From positions 1 through 64,000 of the forward strand of contig CAYFLR010000023.1 in assembly GCA_964343805.1 (NCBI GenBank): 64,000 nt of DNA, given 5' to 3'. Shown here one piece after another: positions 46,201 through 54,900 of this stretch. Position 1 is the first letter of the stretch. Each line of letters starts with the position of its first letter. The translations under genes were made by a program, and so were the position numbers. The DNA is from CAYFLR01 sp964343805. Its GTDB lineage: Bacteria; Bdellovibrionota_B; Oligoflexia; CAYFLR01. The notes under the pieces are model-generated. The model did not search any database. It saw only the letters and a program-made list of their open reading frames with translations, and had not been told where the DNA came from.

Positions 46201-49200
46201 ATGGATAGGAAAACGGAATATCTTAATAACTTCCAGCCACCTGTTAATATTTGGGATACCGTAAAGTCAGCCTGTCGTTTCTCTTATGATCGTTTTGTTA
46301 ATACGAATGAACCTAGCTCTAATCAAGTACAAACATCTATTTGGGGTGAGCCCTGGGATGCGGATTTTAAACTCACCAGCACCATTGAAAACTATGCTAT
46401 TAGAAATCCTCTCGATCCAGCGGACGGGCGTCTTTACAATAAAGGAACTATGTTAGGTGAATTCCATCTTAAGCCTAATTTTTCTCTAGGTCTCATGAAA
46501 AAAGAGGAATCCTCACCCGCTGAGGATAATATTGTTCATCTCGACGGACTTCCTCACTTCTCTCACAACCATTGGATTAATTTTGCGATGGACTGTATTA
46601 CCGAACATGAAACCACTTACAATACGAGAGGTAATATATACCGTGTGGATTACGATATCACACCTCCTGCAAAACCTTCAAATCTCATTGTCTGTGAAAA
46701 CAAGCTGGCCGTCACCAAATGCTATGGTCATGATGGAGCTGGCAATGTAATCTCAGGTGATAGCCCAGACGACGTGCCCACCGGTTTAATTGAAAATCGG
46801 ACCAAAGCGGATGGAGAGATTCCACTCATTCAGGATCCTAGTTTAGACAAACTCTATTTTAGGTTTAAATCGGATCGGGCGGGGTGGTTCACTCCCAATT
46901 ATCATGAGGCGGAATTTAAACTCACTCGCCTAAAACCTTCTTATAAAGCGTTACCAAGTGGTCCTTATAATAAATCTTATCAGGTGACGGAAGATGCTCT
47001 AGGAAGAAATTTTAAATGGCAATCTCCTGGCGTCAGTTTGGCCGAAGGACTCTACGAAATTCAAGTAAGGATGAGAGACGCGGTAGGGCATTATAGTGCC
47101 CCTTTTAAAACTCAATTTGAAATCGACCGGGGAACGGCTAGTTTTGATACCGTGGGGGTCAAAGTCAATGCGGCTTCTGCTATCTATGAAGATCAGTACA
47201 AAACCAAAGGAATTCTTAACTTCAAATTATTCTGGGACAAACGTGACGCTCGAATTAAAATTGAGATCAGGAAGTACTCCTCCTCCAGAAATGATGTGGC
47301 GGAAGCCAGAGCTGATGACAAAGTTTATGACTACTCAGGTGGAGCCGATGAAATTGTTTGTGAATTTTATGTTTATGGGGATGGGGCTTCGGGTAATGAT
47401 ATGGAAGTCTCTGTGAATCTGAATTTTTATGACACCAGCAGGTGTCAAAACTTTACCCCTGGGGAGGACGACCGGCTTTACCAAGATTATTATTATATTA
47501 AAGCTTTAGTGTCGGATTATGAATCCAGTGCCACTACTGATACCGGTGTTCCAGATATTGATCAACCGGCGGCCAATGACCCTGATGTGGATACTTATGT
47601 CTGGCCTGGATCTGGAATTGCCAACTATCAGGATGTGGGTATTACCTTTGATAGTACACCTCCAAGAATTGTGGGATTTGAAATTAAACCTGATGATGCC
47701 ACTGGTTATATTACCGATGTTTCAACTCTTCCCGGTCCTATCTATTTGCATAAAAAGAGAGATGCGGACTGTATGGGGGGGTTAAACCCAGGTTTTGGAG
47801 ATTATGAATGCTATCAAAAGGAGCCGGTGGATTTAGACAGTGACTCTTTCGACTTTAGAGTACAATTTGATGCGGATGCCGAGCCGGTGATTAAATCCTG
47901 CTATTTTAAATGGCTGGTAACTTTTTCTGATGGAACCACCAAATTAACCGAAGCGGAAGATTACGGTGACGTGACAAATAATATGGTACTCACCTGGCAA
48001 AATGTGAAGGATACGGTGAAGTCAGGAGTCCGAGTGCTTAAGTATTATTGTGAGGATTATACCGGGAATCAAACCACTCCCCAATGGCAAACCATTCCCA
48101 ATATCTACTACACCAAATATAAGCCAACTGAAATTGAAAATCCAAGGAATGTGGAAGCCCAGCTAAGTGCTGCCAATAAATTGGATGTGACTTGGGCTTG
48201 GGCATCAGATGATGAGAAAGAGATTGTGGAAAAGGTCCGTATATTTTTTGCTCGTTCGGGTCAAACTGCTGAGCCACCTGATTACTCCTATGTGGTGACT
48301 ATCCCTAATCCTGATCTGGTGGCAGGAACAGATGCCAGTGAGCCTGCCGCTTGCCTCAATGACAATCCCTTTGTAAATAATCGCTGTCAATTCGACACCA
48401 CCTATTTAAACTCTTATCTGCCGAATAATTTCTACCCCCACGATATTGTAGTGATGTCCTACGATCGTGGTGGAAATGTATACCCTAATACACCCACTAA
48501 GCTAAAGAAGGTTCCAACCAGTCTTCCACCTAAGTGGGATCCGGATCCTCTACTTTATACCTGTGGTGAAGAACGAAACGATGGCACCAGTTACCATGCC
48601 ATTGACCTGAAATTTAAAATTCCAGAAGATGATGCCACCAGCAAAGATAATATTCAATTTTTAGTGAAGTACCATGATGATAATTATGATGAGAACAATG
48701 TTCCTGATGGTGAAGAGGACTTTCACGGCTCCATCATCTTTGAATGGGTCTCCTGTCAAAATAGCGAGCGTTTTAACTTGGTGAGTGGTGACTTGGTTCA
48801 AGACGATGCGGGTGATTACTGTGTCCTAGAACACAAAGATATCAATAAAGCCAAGCTAAGAAGAGGGCGAGCCATACTTTACTCTATCTATGCCAGAGAT
48901 GAAGTGGGAGGCGAGAGTGATCCCGTTCATTTAGCTACTGGTATGCCACCCGAAGGTATGAGATGTGTGAATCGTCTCACCTACGACAAGGATCAAAGTG
49001 AATACACTGCCCTAGATGATGAAGCTTTTCCACGGATTGATGTGGTTAATTACACCTTCTTTATGGACACCTATGAAAATGCTGTTTATCTTTATAACTC
49101 TTCTAATCCTACTAACAAAGATACGGTAGATCGAACCGCCTTTAGAAGTGATGTGCCTGATGCCCTCGTTTGGCACACTTTGAGTAATGTGCTTAATGCC

Positions 49201-51897
49201 GGTTATGCGTCGAGATACAGGTCAAAATCAGACTTATCCGAAGTTCCCCTTAATGATGTTTCACAATATGAAGCAGCTACCATCTGTTTGCTGACTAATG
49301 CCTATGATAGTGTCGCTCCAACGCGTAAGAGATTGCCTAGTAACCTAGAGTATTATAAAGCCGCCCAGGGTATATCTAATCCTGAAACCTGTGTTTCAGG
49401 TCGTCTGGCAGAACAAGGGCCCCTGATGACAGCAGCCGGTCGTTGTGAAAGTATGTATGGAATCAGTGATTTGGTAGGGAATGTGGCTGAGATTACCTCT
49501 GACTCTCTTGGTTTTTATGAGGTGGATGACAGCCGGGTCTATGCGGTGAATAAAAATAAAGTTCTCCAACTTTATTTTGATCCTAATACAGATGAGTATT
49601 TAGAGGACAGTCCACTGCAGGGAGAAAAATTCTTTGATAGTGTGAGTCTTTACTCAACTAATATGTCCTATAATGGAACCTATGACCCCTCTTATGTTAC
49701 CAAACTCTTTTATTATTGGGGTTTCCCCATTATCAATTCAACCAGTGACTCCATCAATGCTTCGGTAGATGGTCAAGGACGAGGGGTTACCAATGCTTTA
49801 GTAGGTTCCAAAGATGTATTAGTTCTTCCCACTGAAGTAGATCAAGCTCATCTCTACCCATACAATATAGCAAGGGGTGGGCATTATAGTCAAACCGCCG
49901 ATGAAATTGGAATTTATAATGCCAATATGCGTTATCGACCGGCCCTACGTGGAGAAGCACTTGGATTCCGCTGTGTCTATGATCCCCATATTGAAACAGG
50001 TGAAATTAATACTGGTTCTGGCGGGGTGAATCCGGGTGACAGTGTAAGAAATCCGAAATCTTTTACCACCTCCTTGGAAACAGAAGGCATTCTAACTATC
50101 AATTGGAACTGGGATGACATCACTGAAGATCCGCAAACCGTCGGTTTTATGCAGATCCGTTTTACTCCCTCTGCCGGTGGGCCACTTTTTTCAATCGATA
50201 TTACGGCTCAAGGTGGAAATTCCATTGAGTGTCAAAATGGAGCTAACTTTACCAATAATCAATGTGATTTTGTGCTCAGTAATTTAGGTGAATATAATAA
50301 TCTTCCTCATAATATTAAGATTGTTAACTATGGTCCCTATGGTTGGGCCTCCACCGACGAAGCGCCCCAAAGGTATAATGTAGTGACTGGTTACCCACCC
50401 CAATGGTTAAGGGACCCCTTCCTTTATACCTGTGGTGAATCAAGAGATGGAGATAGTTACCATGCTATTGATATTGAATTTAAACGAGCTTACGATGATC
50501 TCACTGATATAGATTCACTCAAATATAAAATCGAAATATACGATGATAACTATGAAGCTGATGACCAATCACCCTACTATGATGCCAATTGGGTGGAAGG
50601 GGATGTGATCTTTGATTGGCAAACCTGTACGGGTGCGGAACAGTTCTCCTATGATGATGAAACTTACTGCCGTTTTACCCATGAAGATACCCAAAAAGAA
50701 ATTCTCAAAAAAGGTCGAGCAGTCACTTATAAGCTCTATGTGAAGGATCTTAATGGCGGTATCAGTGAGACGGTGGGTGAACTTGCCACCGGAATGCCTC
50801 CCGATGGGATGAGTTGTGTGGCAAGGAAAACCGAGGATCTATCATCCAGTGGTACATATTATAAGGAGATTGGAAGTATCACTGAAAAGAAGGATATTGT
50901 CCTTTATACTTTCTTTATGGACATCTTTGAAAACTTCTTGGTTCATGAGGATGATCTAGGAACTACAGTGACTGCAGATGAGTTCCGTATTGCCATGGAT
51001 AATAATAATGATAATCTCTCTGGCAAAGATTTTGGCTATATCCAAAATAGCACCGCCGCACCACTTCATCGTGGAATCTCTCAAGCGGGTGATATTCCTG
51101 CTGCCAAAGTGAGTCAGTATGAAGCNNNNNNNNNNATATGTAACCAAACTGATGCCTTTGATCTCACTTTAGAAACAGCCACTCGCCGTAAACGTCTACC
51201 TACTTCGGTAGAGTATTATAAAGCGGCCACTGGTGCGGTGGATAATATTGGTGAGTGTATCTCTGATGTGGCCATTGAGGTGGGTCCCACTATTAATACG
51301 GACGACCGTTGCCTTTCTTACTATCAAATCAGTGATCTCATTGGAAATCTGAGTGAGCACACCGCTATCAACTGTAACTTTACTTTGAACCCCGATGAAG
51401 GCGATGGTCCTTATCTTAACATAACTAATATTAATAAATGTTATCAACTCTACTATTATGGCCAGCCAGGGGCTTATGTATATGATATGTTCCCTACCTC
51501 TGATAGCCTTTATTATAGACTCAATCAGTACCGCTCTTCCCTTATATACTTTCTCTCTTATGATCCCTCTTATACTTCACAATTACTTTATCACCAGGGA
51601 TTCCCTCTAAAGAGTGTCTTTGATCAAAATGATATTACCTCTGGAGGGTCGAGTACCGGTAAGGGAGCTCCTTCTAGCATAGTGGCCTCCGGTGATATAC
51701 TTCTGCTCCCCGCGGATGATACTTCTGAACTCACCTTTATGATGAATAATTACACCATCATGCGGGGGGGAGACTACAATATGACAGGAGATGAGATCGG
51801 TATTTTTACCAGCGATGTGCGTTTACAACCAGTTGAGAATTTACCCACGTCGGGTTTTAGATGTGTTTACGATCCCCGGCCCTACAAACATGATTAA
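40246..51897 (+). CDS. Giant surface lipoprotein with Ig-like repeats and two C-terminal FGE-fold modules
   Basis: 3883 residues. TTG start with an AAAGGGA site; signal peptide with relaxed lipobox FLTC (Cys20). Residues up to about 1000 contain Ig-like/bacterial adhesin units with the phrase D-T-(T/I)-(P/A)-P and CD-strand patterns (for example near 245, 500 and 590), plus a short Asn-rich segment (about 305-330). The central part (about 1000-2600) is rich in Cys-pair hairpins. Residues 2629-3250 and 3267-3883 are a tandem duplication, each containing an Fn3-like unit, a 'LYTCGE(E/S)R' unit and an FGE-sulfatase/C-lectin-like module (from about 2936 and 3552) ending in GFRCVYDP. No FGE catalytic Cys pair is recognised. 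Likely an adhesin or surface scaffold. First gene of the 40246-61001 operon. A 10-N gap lies near residue 3628. Confidence 0.85.
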   Translation: MTFSLQIILSLILLGSFLTCSLERPETALHEDAVKKSNWEILAQNIVPANRASRIPVTSRVEFTLTGSALFVPTEAFALIKVDKDGKEVAPIETVIEYDTEANHITLYGKKPLPPTSLIGIKLLKPIEMESGDLIESFEGYIFSTTFGANFKNLIVYPNMSPSNRSAISVSGNLSLAKKGYLRILKDGEPYLNKPFKVEEATAGFAIDSALEKESAHYHIELVPVDELGAEFLSTVIFEDLYIDTIAPVRPQEVEILAKNPTNNKVLKIKGKAEPGTSVYLYHRSALLSVSVIPYDKPLSNNSNNKMYLTEEGGSNNNEYYNNNENSEIESLDNTNDVIEENIQEEDLANVTLVPFEISTPPMLDGLYTFKLRSKDIAGNYSGTTETEEILISTSRPPPPVVMAINPPPPSNVMPEISLGVDEDVVRMEFYMHDYLLQVIDMPSHDGSLLLKVPKLEELAKGLKSEVYGFYPLQDGFYKFSVIAYDKSGNPSATKLIHEAYLYDTTPPVVTIGKIDPDTITMFGMIQTTNVAYEVDEESEVIYEINGNKYPPARMEPGVKASQEVDALGGDVYEDKDSVITIKAKDDAGNVGEATALIHIDNDPPQGTFDLSGGGNPFEADFEIYFGPDENGDIIKKSRGILKWKLAEPEPGIIIKLGYLNGKEPEIWNEAVPLTANLGIVPYVDGQPPTSFLDVGETRYGLPSGAERGYIIIACDRLFNCTPGLTGIITTPDVIPPDVDLVQGGSNVLPKMKNAMRMAKGGDSILYTFYTNEPLDLDKSFMTISHIWNRNRDTGMPDPDNVDNGGMGDKVFNFTIAKKTFTNDQGVVEIIPNAYELSTSVTAEFVDGEYYPYIYACDLSDNCTKFVNYFDLGKKYPKLTFRVDKIPPPYPLILDMILLQSSRDGSYFSEFPPGGPDPDTNYASLGPDSEFKVYVECPGTLITYLKPLDVQSDNVTSPLTAADMNADLDAPVTEPIQEKLKDYTSWQSEVIFDSKYVSDCPDRPLFPKEPGPIPSGTMVKRKFDFSKKQTVVEYRTNEPNIPIELGDGSYVVKMISIDGAGNDGFYSLVQADDYITTQTELEATYGIDLSHPDIDYQFLPETANATIEEQLTTRGYSAGDADTYAQNYADSIDLSTNPHLFGRKFSMNIAIPTGARRCFTSTPYAATLNRATLDITNQTDLDKWLCYKRVQQDLTSVVPNEAEKQCHMLFLNETNYKFMEDEDPRYIMPPAAREQVWDTSGTLEFDNSSTLLTNKKSTCYTKLYGITDIGPDCVYDQEFATRPIVFKDFIYFKDGGDKWAGIDNDIYWMMQPIPTLKVMVHDPNGTDFIPDPVASRTPGRREQEEEPIEVYFDSASSLDTLQAYDEPVALCDNDRQCFQAVKDPDGYGLLKYKAFTIDPYQRMGNTRYTDFVDTDSNLLLDFLHPNVDAGDPLNPDFAKASGVWELYLQIFDREDKGKAIKGVDDFPAVPNGLIDYGKQNYFLKPAQYTTVYSPRFADIVCAPKPGTTSEYCYIRSNVEFARIPIEYKCFTHDTSSSPLCKTNKVSDGQGGYYWVNYVNSAMLSFIFREEGGEVPASYPFTPELTKPFVICKGADGDYAQCYLPEGSPPYQQITYQSLVDLTETTSATLVELMKTHICHEDGDCFKIDVRKGPFSQITREKDCYLPTVGGPDTPEIGHCRVPAYNVYDTGTSSPSNPMNYLELVCNSLGKCYHMLYKNGSGDYGPPLDTDPSWTPVQVVDNDDLGCWVEKADEGGTSSNDCIAYYGDVTVTPPDSNHMGKIPDLVCDKPGYNIINWTTFQTKSEADGKGETHCFQPNDTSYGGINSELYPEYILKSGSPYVGEKSFHYADSQVICEGDPSVKDIKSFVPMIRPYDVVSLPPNSYNWTFSYQMYDLTDIDGSGLFTTFKQMITGGLGPGNNIASYLGFVLVTDVAGNTSPVMNGGNKGNAEPIKIANWRYHPNPPTLMGANIETHYQKYGFGKNKSMDRKTEYLNNFQPPVNIWDTVKSACRFSYDRFVNTNEPSSNQVQTSIWGEPWDADFKLTSTIENYAIRNPLDPADGRLYNKGTMLGEFHLKPNFSLGLMKKEESSPAEDNIVHLDGLPHFSHNHWINFAMDCITEHETTYNTRGNIYRVDYDITPPAKPSNLIVCENKLAVTKCYGHDGAGNVISGDSPDDVPTGLIENRTKADGEIPLIQDPSLDKLYFRFKSDRAGWFTPNYHEAEFKLTRLKPSYKALPSGPYNKSYQVTEDALGRNFKWQSPGVSLAEGLYEIQVRMRDAVGHYSAPFKTQFEIDRGTASFDTVGVKVNAASAIYEDQYKTKGILNFKLFWDKRDARIKIEIRKYSSSRNDVAEARADDKVYDYSGGADEIVCEFYVYGDGASGNDMEVSVNLNFYDTSRCQNFTPGEDDRLYQDYYYIKALVSDYESSATTDTGVPDIDQPAANDPDVDTYVWPGSGIANYQDVGITFDSTPPRIVGFEIKPDDATGYITDVSTLPGPIYLHKKRDADCMGGLNPGFGDYECYQKEPVDLDSDSFDFRVQFDADAEPVIKSCYFKWLVTFSDGTTKLTEAEDYGDVTNNMVLTWQNVKDTVKSGVRVLKYYCEDYTGNQTTPQWQTIPNIYYTKYKPTEIENPRNVEAQLSAANKLDVTWAWASDDEKEIVEKVRIFFARSGQTAEPPDYSYVVTIPNPDLVAGTDASEPAACLNDNPFVNNRCQFDTTYLNSYLPNNFYPHDIVVMSYDRGGNVYPNTPTKLKKVPTSLPPKWDPDPLLYTCGEERNDGTSYHAIDLKFKIPEDDATSKDNIQFLVKYHDDNYDENNVPDGEEDFHGSIIFEWVSCQNSERFNLVSGDLVQDDAGDYCVLEHKDINKAKLRRGRAILYSIYARDEVGGESDPVHLATGMPPEGMRCVNRLTYDKDQSEYTALDDEAFPRIDVVNYTFFMDTYENAVYLYNSSNPTNKDTVDRTAFRSDVPDALVWHTLSNVLNAGYASRYRSKSDLSEVPLNDVSQYEAATICLLTNAYDSVAPTRKRLPSNLEYYKAAQGISNPETCVSGRLAEQGPLMTAAGRCESMYGISDLVGNVAEITSDSLGFYEVDDSRVYAVNKNKVLQLYFDPNTDEYLEDSPLQGEKFFDSVSLYSTNMSYNGTYDPSYVTKLFYYWGFPIINSTSDSINASVDGQGRGVTNALVGSKDVLVLPTEVDQAHLYPYNIARGGHYSQTADEIGIYNANMRYRPALRGEALGFRCVYDPHIETGEINTGSGGVNPGDSVRNPKSFTTSLETEGILTINWNWDDITEDPQTVGFMQIRFTPSAGGPLFSIDITAQGGNSIECQNGANFTNNQCDFVLSNLGEYNNLPHNIKIVNYGPYGWASTDEAPQRYNVVTGYPPQWLRDPFLYTCGESRDGDSYHAIDIEFKRAYDDLTDIDSLKYKIEIYDDNYEADDQSPYYDANWVEGDVIFDWQTCTGAEQFSYDDETYCRFTHEDTQKEILKKGRAVTYKLYVKDLNGGISETVGELATGMPPDGMSCVARKTEDLSSSGTYYKEIGSITEKKDIVLYTFFMDIFENFLVHEDDLGTTVTADEFRIAMDNNNDNLSGKDFGYIQNSTAAPLHRGISQAGDIPAAKVSQYEXXXXICNQTDAFDLTLETATRRKRLPTSVEYYKAATGAVDNIGECISDVAIEVGPTINTDDRCLSYYQISDLIGNLSEHTAINCNFTLNPDEGDGPYLNITNINKCYQLYYYGQPGAYVYDMFPTSDSLYYRLNQYRSSLIYFLSYDPSYTSQLLYHQGFPLKSVFDQNDITSGGSSTGKGAPSSIVASGDILLLPADDTSELTFMMNNYTIMRGGDYNMTGDEIGIFTSDVRLQPVENLPTSGFRCVYDPRPYKHD
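48130..49995 (+). repeat. Tandem duplication, copy 1 (about 620 codons)
   Basis: Protein-level repeat inside the giant lipoprotein, residues 2629-3250. Shares the order Fn3-like unit, LYTCGE, YHAID, HEDTQ/HKDI-type segment, RGRAVTY-type, LATGMPP, FGE-like module, with copy 2. Identity is moderate, so the duplication is old. Confidence 0.85.
50044..51894 (+). repeat. Tandem duplication, copy 2 (about 617 codons)
   Basis: Residues 3267-3883 of the same protein, matching copy 1 throughout. Shared landmarks include LYTCGE, YHAID, YDDNY, LATGMPP, GFRCVYDP and AxxIC. It ends the protein. Confidence 0.85.
51126..51135. other. Assembly gap (10 N) in the giant lipoprotein gene
   Basis: Frame is preserved. 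Copy 1 of the duplication reads YEAATIC where this copy has YEA, three unknown residues, IC, so the real gap may be one codon shorter. Confidence 0.9.
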
Positions 51898-51917
51898 GGG
51901 CTGGGAGAGGAAAAAAT

Positions 51918-54900
51918 ATGAAGCAAAGCTTATTTAAAGGGGTTGTCGTCATGAAAAAATGGTCCATGATGCTCTTAATTTTAGCCATGAGCACACTCTA
52001 CCTTTTTCCTGCCTGTGAAAAGGATGATGGAGAAGATGAAGATCTAGTAGAAGATTTTGATACGGTGGGACAAAAAGAGGTGAGTGTTCAAGATAAGTTC
52101 AAAGACCAGATTTGGGAAGGAGTGGCCTCTGCCGAGTCCAAGCAGTCCTGGATCTTAGTTAAGTGGTCAGAGCCGGTAATAGACACCAAGCTTGCCCCCT
52201 TTGAGCTGGATACTGTACTATCTATGACTTTTCCCGGAGAATCAAAAGCTAGACTGAGTGAAGATACCTGGGATCGTGACTACCTCAATAACCGGGCGAC
52301 CATTACCGGTTATAAGGTTTTCTTTGGCAAGACCATGGCTAAAGAAGTAGGCGATGCTGATGCCGAGATGACTGAGACCGTGATTAAACTCGATGAAAAT
52401 AAACAATCCCTTAAAAACGGCCAAAAATATTTTGTCGGTGTGAAGTTAGTGAATCAGTTGGGTGAGCTTTCCTCCACCACTAAGGTGGTTGAGATTGAGG
52501 TTTCCGAGGAAAATATTTTTTCTGGTTTTAAGTTTGCAGGTATTAGCGCGGTAAAATCAGAAGAGCATGGAAAAGCGGTGATCTCTTGGGAAGCTGCTCA
52601 ATGGGAATCTATACTGGGAGAAGCAGAGCAAGAGCCCCTCGGCTATAGAATTTATACCGGAGCCAACTTTGAAAATCTTCTAAAATCAGTGGATTCCTCT
52701 ATTTTAGAATACACTATTCCTGATTTGCCCACCGATTCCCCAATTAGTTTTGGGGTGAAAGTAGTGGATCGACAAGGCAATGAAGACCCCAATACCGTGA
52801 TCATTAGCCAGCAGATCATTGACCTCAAACCTCCAGCATTTGAGGGTATTTTTGAAGCGGTTTATAACCGCGAGTTAAAAGCTATCTTTTTAAAATGGAA
52901 TGCACCTTTAGAGAGAGTTTCCAAATATGCCCTCTTTTGGGCTCATACTCCGGAAGAGATTGATTGGGCTCATCCTAATCTAGAAATTAGAGGTAAAACT
53001 GAAGCCACTATTGACGTACTCAGTCCAGCTTATCAAGGAAATGCCCGAATTGGTGATGAATGGGATTACTACTTTGCAGTCCGAGCCACCGATATCTATG
53101 ATAATGAAGATACCAATATATACACCAAAAAGGTCTATATACCTGATATTCGTGAGCCCATCTTTGATGGGATTGTAGAGGTTAATTTAGTGCGAGGAGT
53201 GGCAGAGATCACCTTTCAAAGAGCCATGGGGGGAGTGGACCATTACGATCTTTTTGTGGCCAAAGAGACGGATCCCTTCAACTTTAACTCCACCAAGTTA
53301 AAATATGTGACCTTGGATGCGGGAGAAACTTTACCCGAGGGAAAAAGACCGATCGAGACCGATGGCACTACCTATAAAATTATTTATGATCGGATGGTGG
53401 AAGGCACCTTGTTTAAATTTGTCGTCCGTGCGGTGGATGGCGGTAAGAAGAGCAGCCAAAACACCAGTTTTCATTCCTTGGTGGCAGATGACTTAACGGC
53501 CGCTGACTTTGATGGTTTGGATGAACTGAAGTGGGTTGAAACGGCAGATTCTACTGCTGACTTGAAGGATTATTCAGAGAATGAGCTGATGCTCTTTTGG
53601 GATCCTTCCATTGATCAGTATGCCAATAAGAAAGATGTTGTAGAATATCGGATTTATGAGTCCGATGCCGATGGTTATATTCGCGTTGAGCCTGACCAGC
53701 CCAATGCTATTGTGAAAGTCTCCGCAGTAGACCGGGTGAGTCCTACTCGAATGTCCTATAAAATGATGGAACTAGAGGGAGATACCGAATACTGTTATGT
53801 GGTGAGTGCGGTGGATGGTTCAGACAATCACAGTGCCAGTTTTTCTCTGCCCAATCAAAAGAAATGTATACGAACCCCCGATATGACTCCTCCCACCTTT
53901 AATGGTCTTACCACTTACGAACAGCTCGATGGCGGATTCATTAAAGTGGGTTGGATTCCTGCTATGGATGGAGCGGCTGAATATCTCGTCTATGTGAGTA
54001 AAGAGCGACTCAAAAATAAAGAGGAGACTTACTTTTACAATCCCGCTCAGAAAAATGTGATTAACTACTTTCCGGTGGCCAACGATCAAACCGTTTTCAT
54101 TGCCAGCTCCACCAGTGACGGCACCAAAAATGAGGATAACACCGCCACCTTACAAGAGGGTGAAACTTATTATGTGATGGTGAAGGCCCGTGACGAGAAG
54201 TGGAATATAGATGAAAATAGGGCGGACCGGGGTGTGACTATGACTGACCTTTCGCCACCAGAACATGTGGCGGTGATCACCTCCACCATGTGTCAAACCA
54301 CCCAACAAGAAATTGTAGATGGTTGTACCGGCGATGATGTTTGTACCTTCTCTCTCTCTTGGACAGGACCTGCTTCTGGTACAGATGATTATAAAGATCC
54401 CGAAGAGGGGGGAATTGCAAAATGGGTGATTTATGATGTAACTGGAATTGAAACCAACCAGATGAGTGAAGTGGGTATGACAACAGGTTCTATTCACCCC
54501 ACCACCTATGTAGAAGTAGTAAATCCCAAGCAGCTCTCAAAAGACATTAATACCACTAAGCAGGGGACCGTCAAATATGTGGTGCATCCCTTTGATAAGT
54601 ATGGCAATGAGAAACGAGATGGTGTGACCTGCTTACTTACATTGCCAGATCGAAGTGCTCCCAGATGGTATAATGATGCGGATGTGGAAACTCCGGGAGA
54701 CCCCCAGATATCATTTAATCTAGAGGTAGAGCCTCCGGGTGTGGCTCTTCGCTGGAATCGAGCTAAAGATGATAACCCTAATGATCCTATAAACTATATT
54801 ATCTACAAAACCAATGTGGAAAATGCCTTGCAATATGAAAAAGATGGTGGGGGAGAACTGGAGGATTGTACCGAAGCCAACTCCTCTGACCCGGTCCTCC

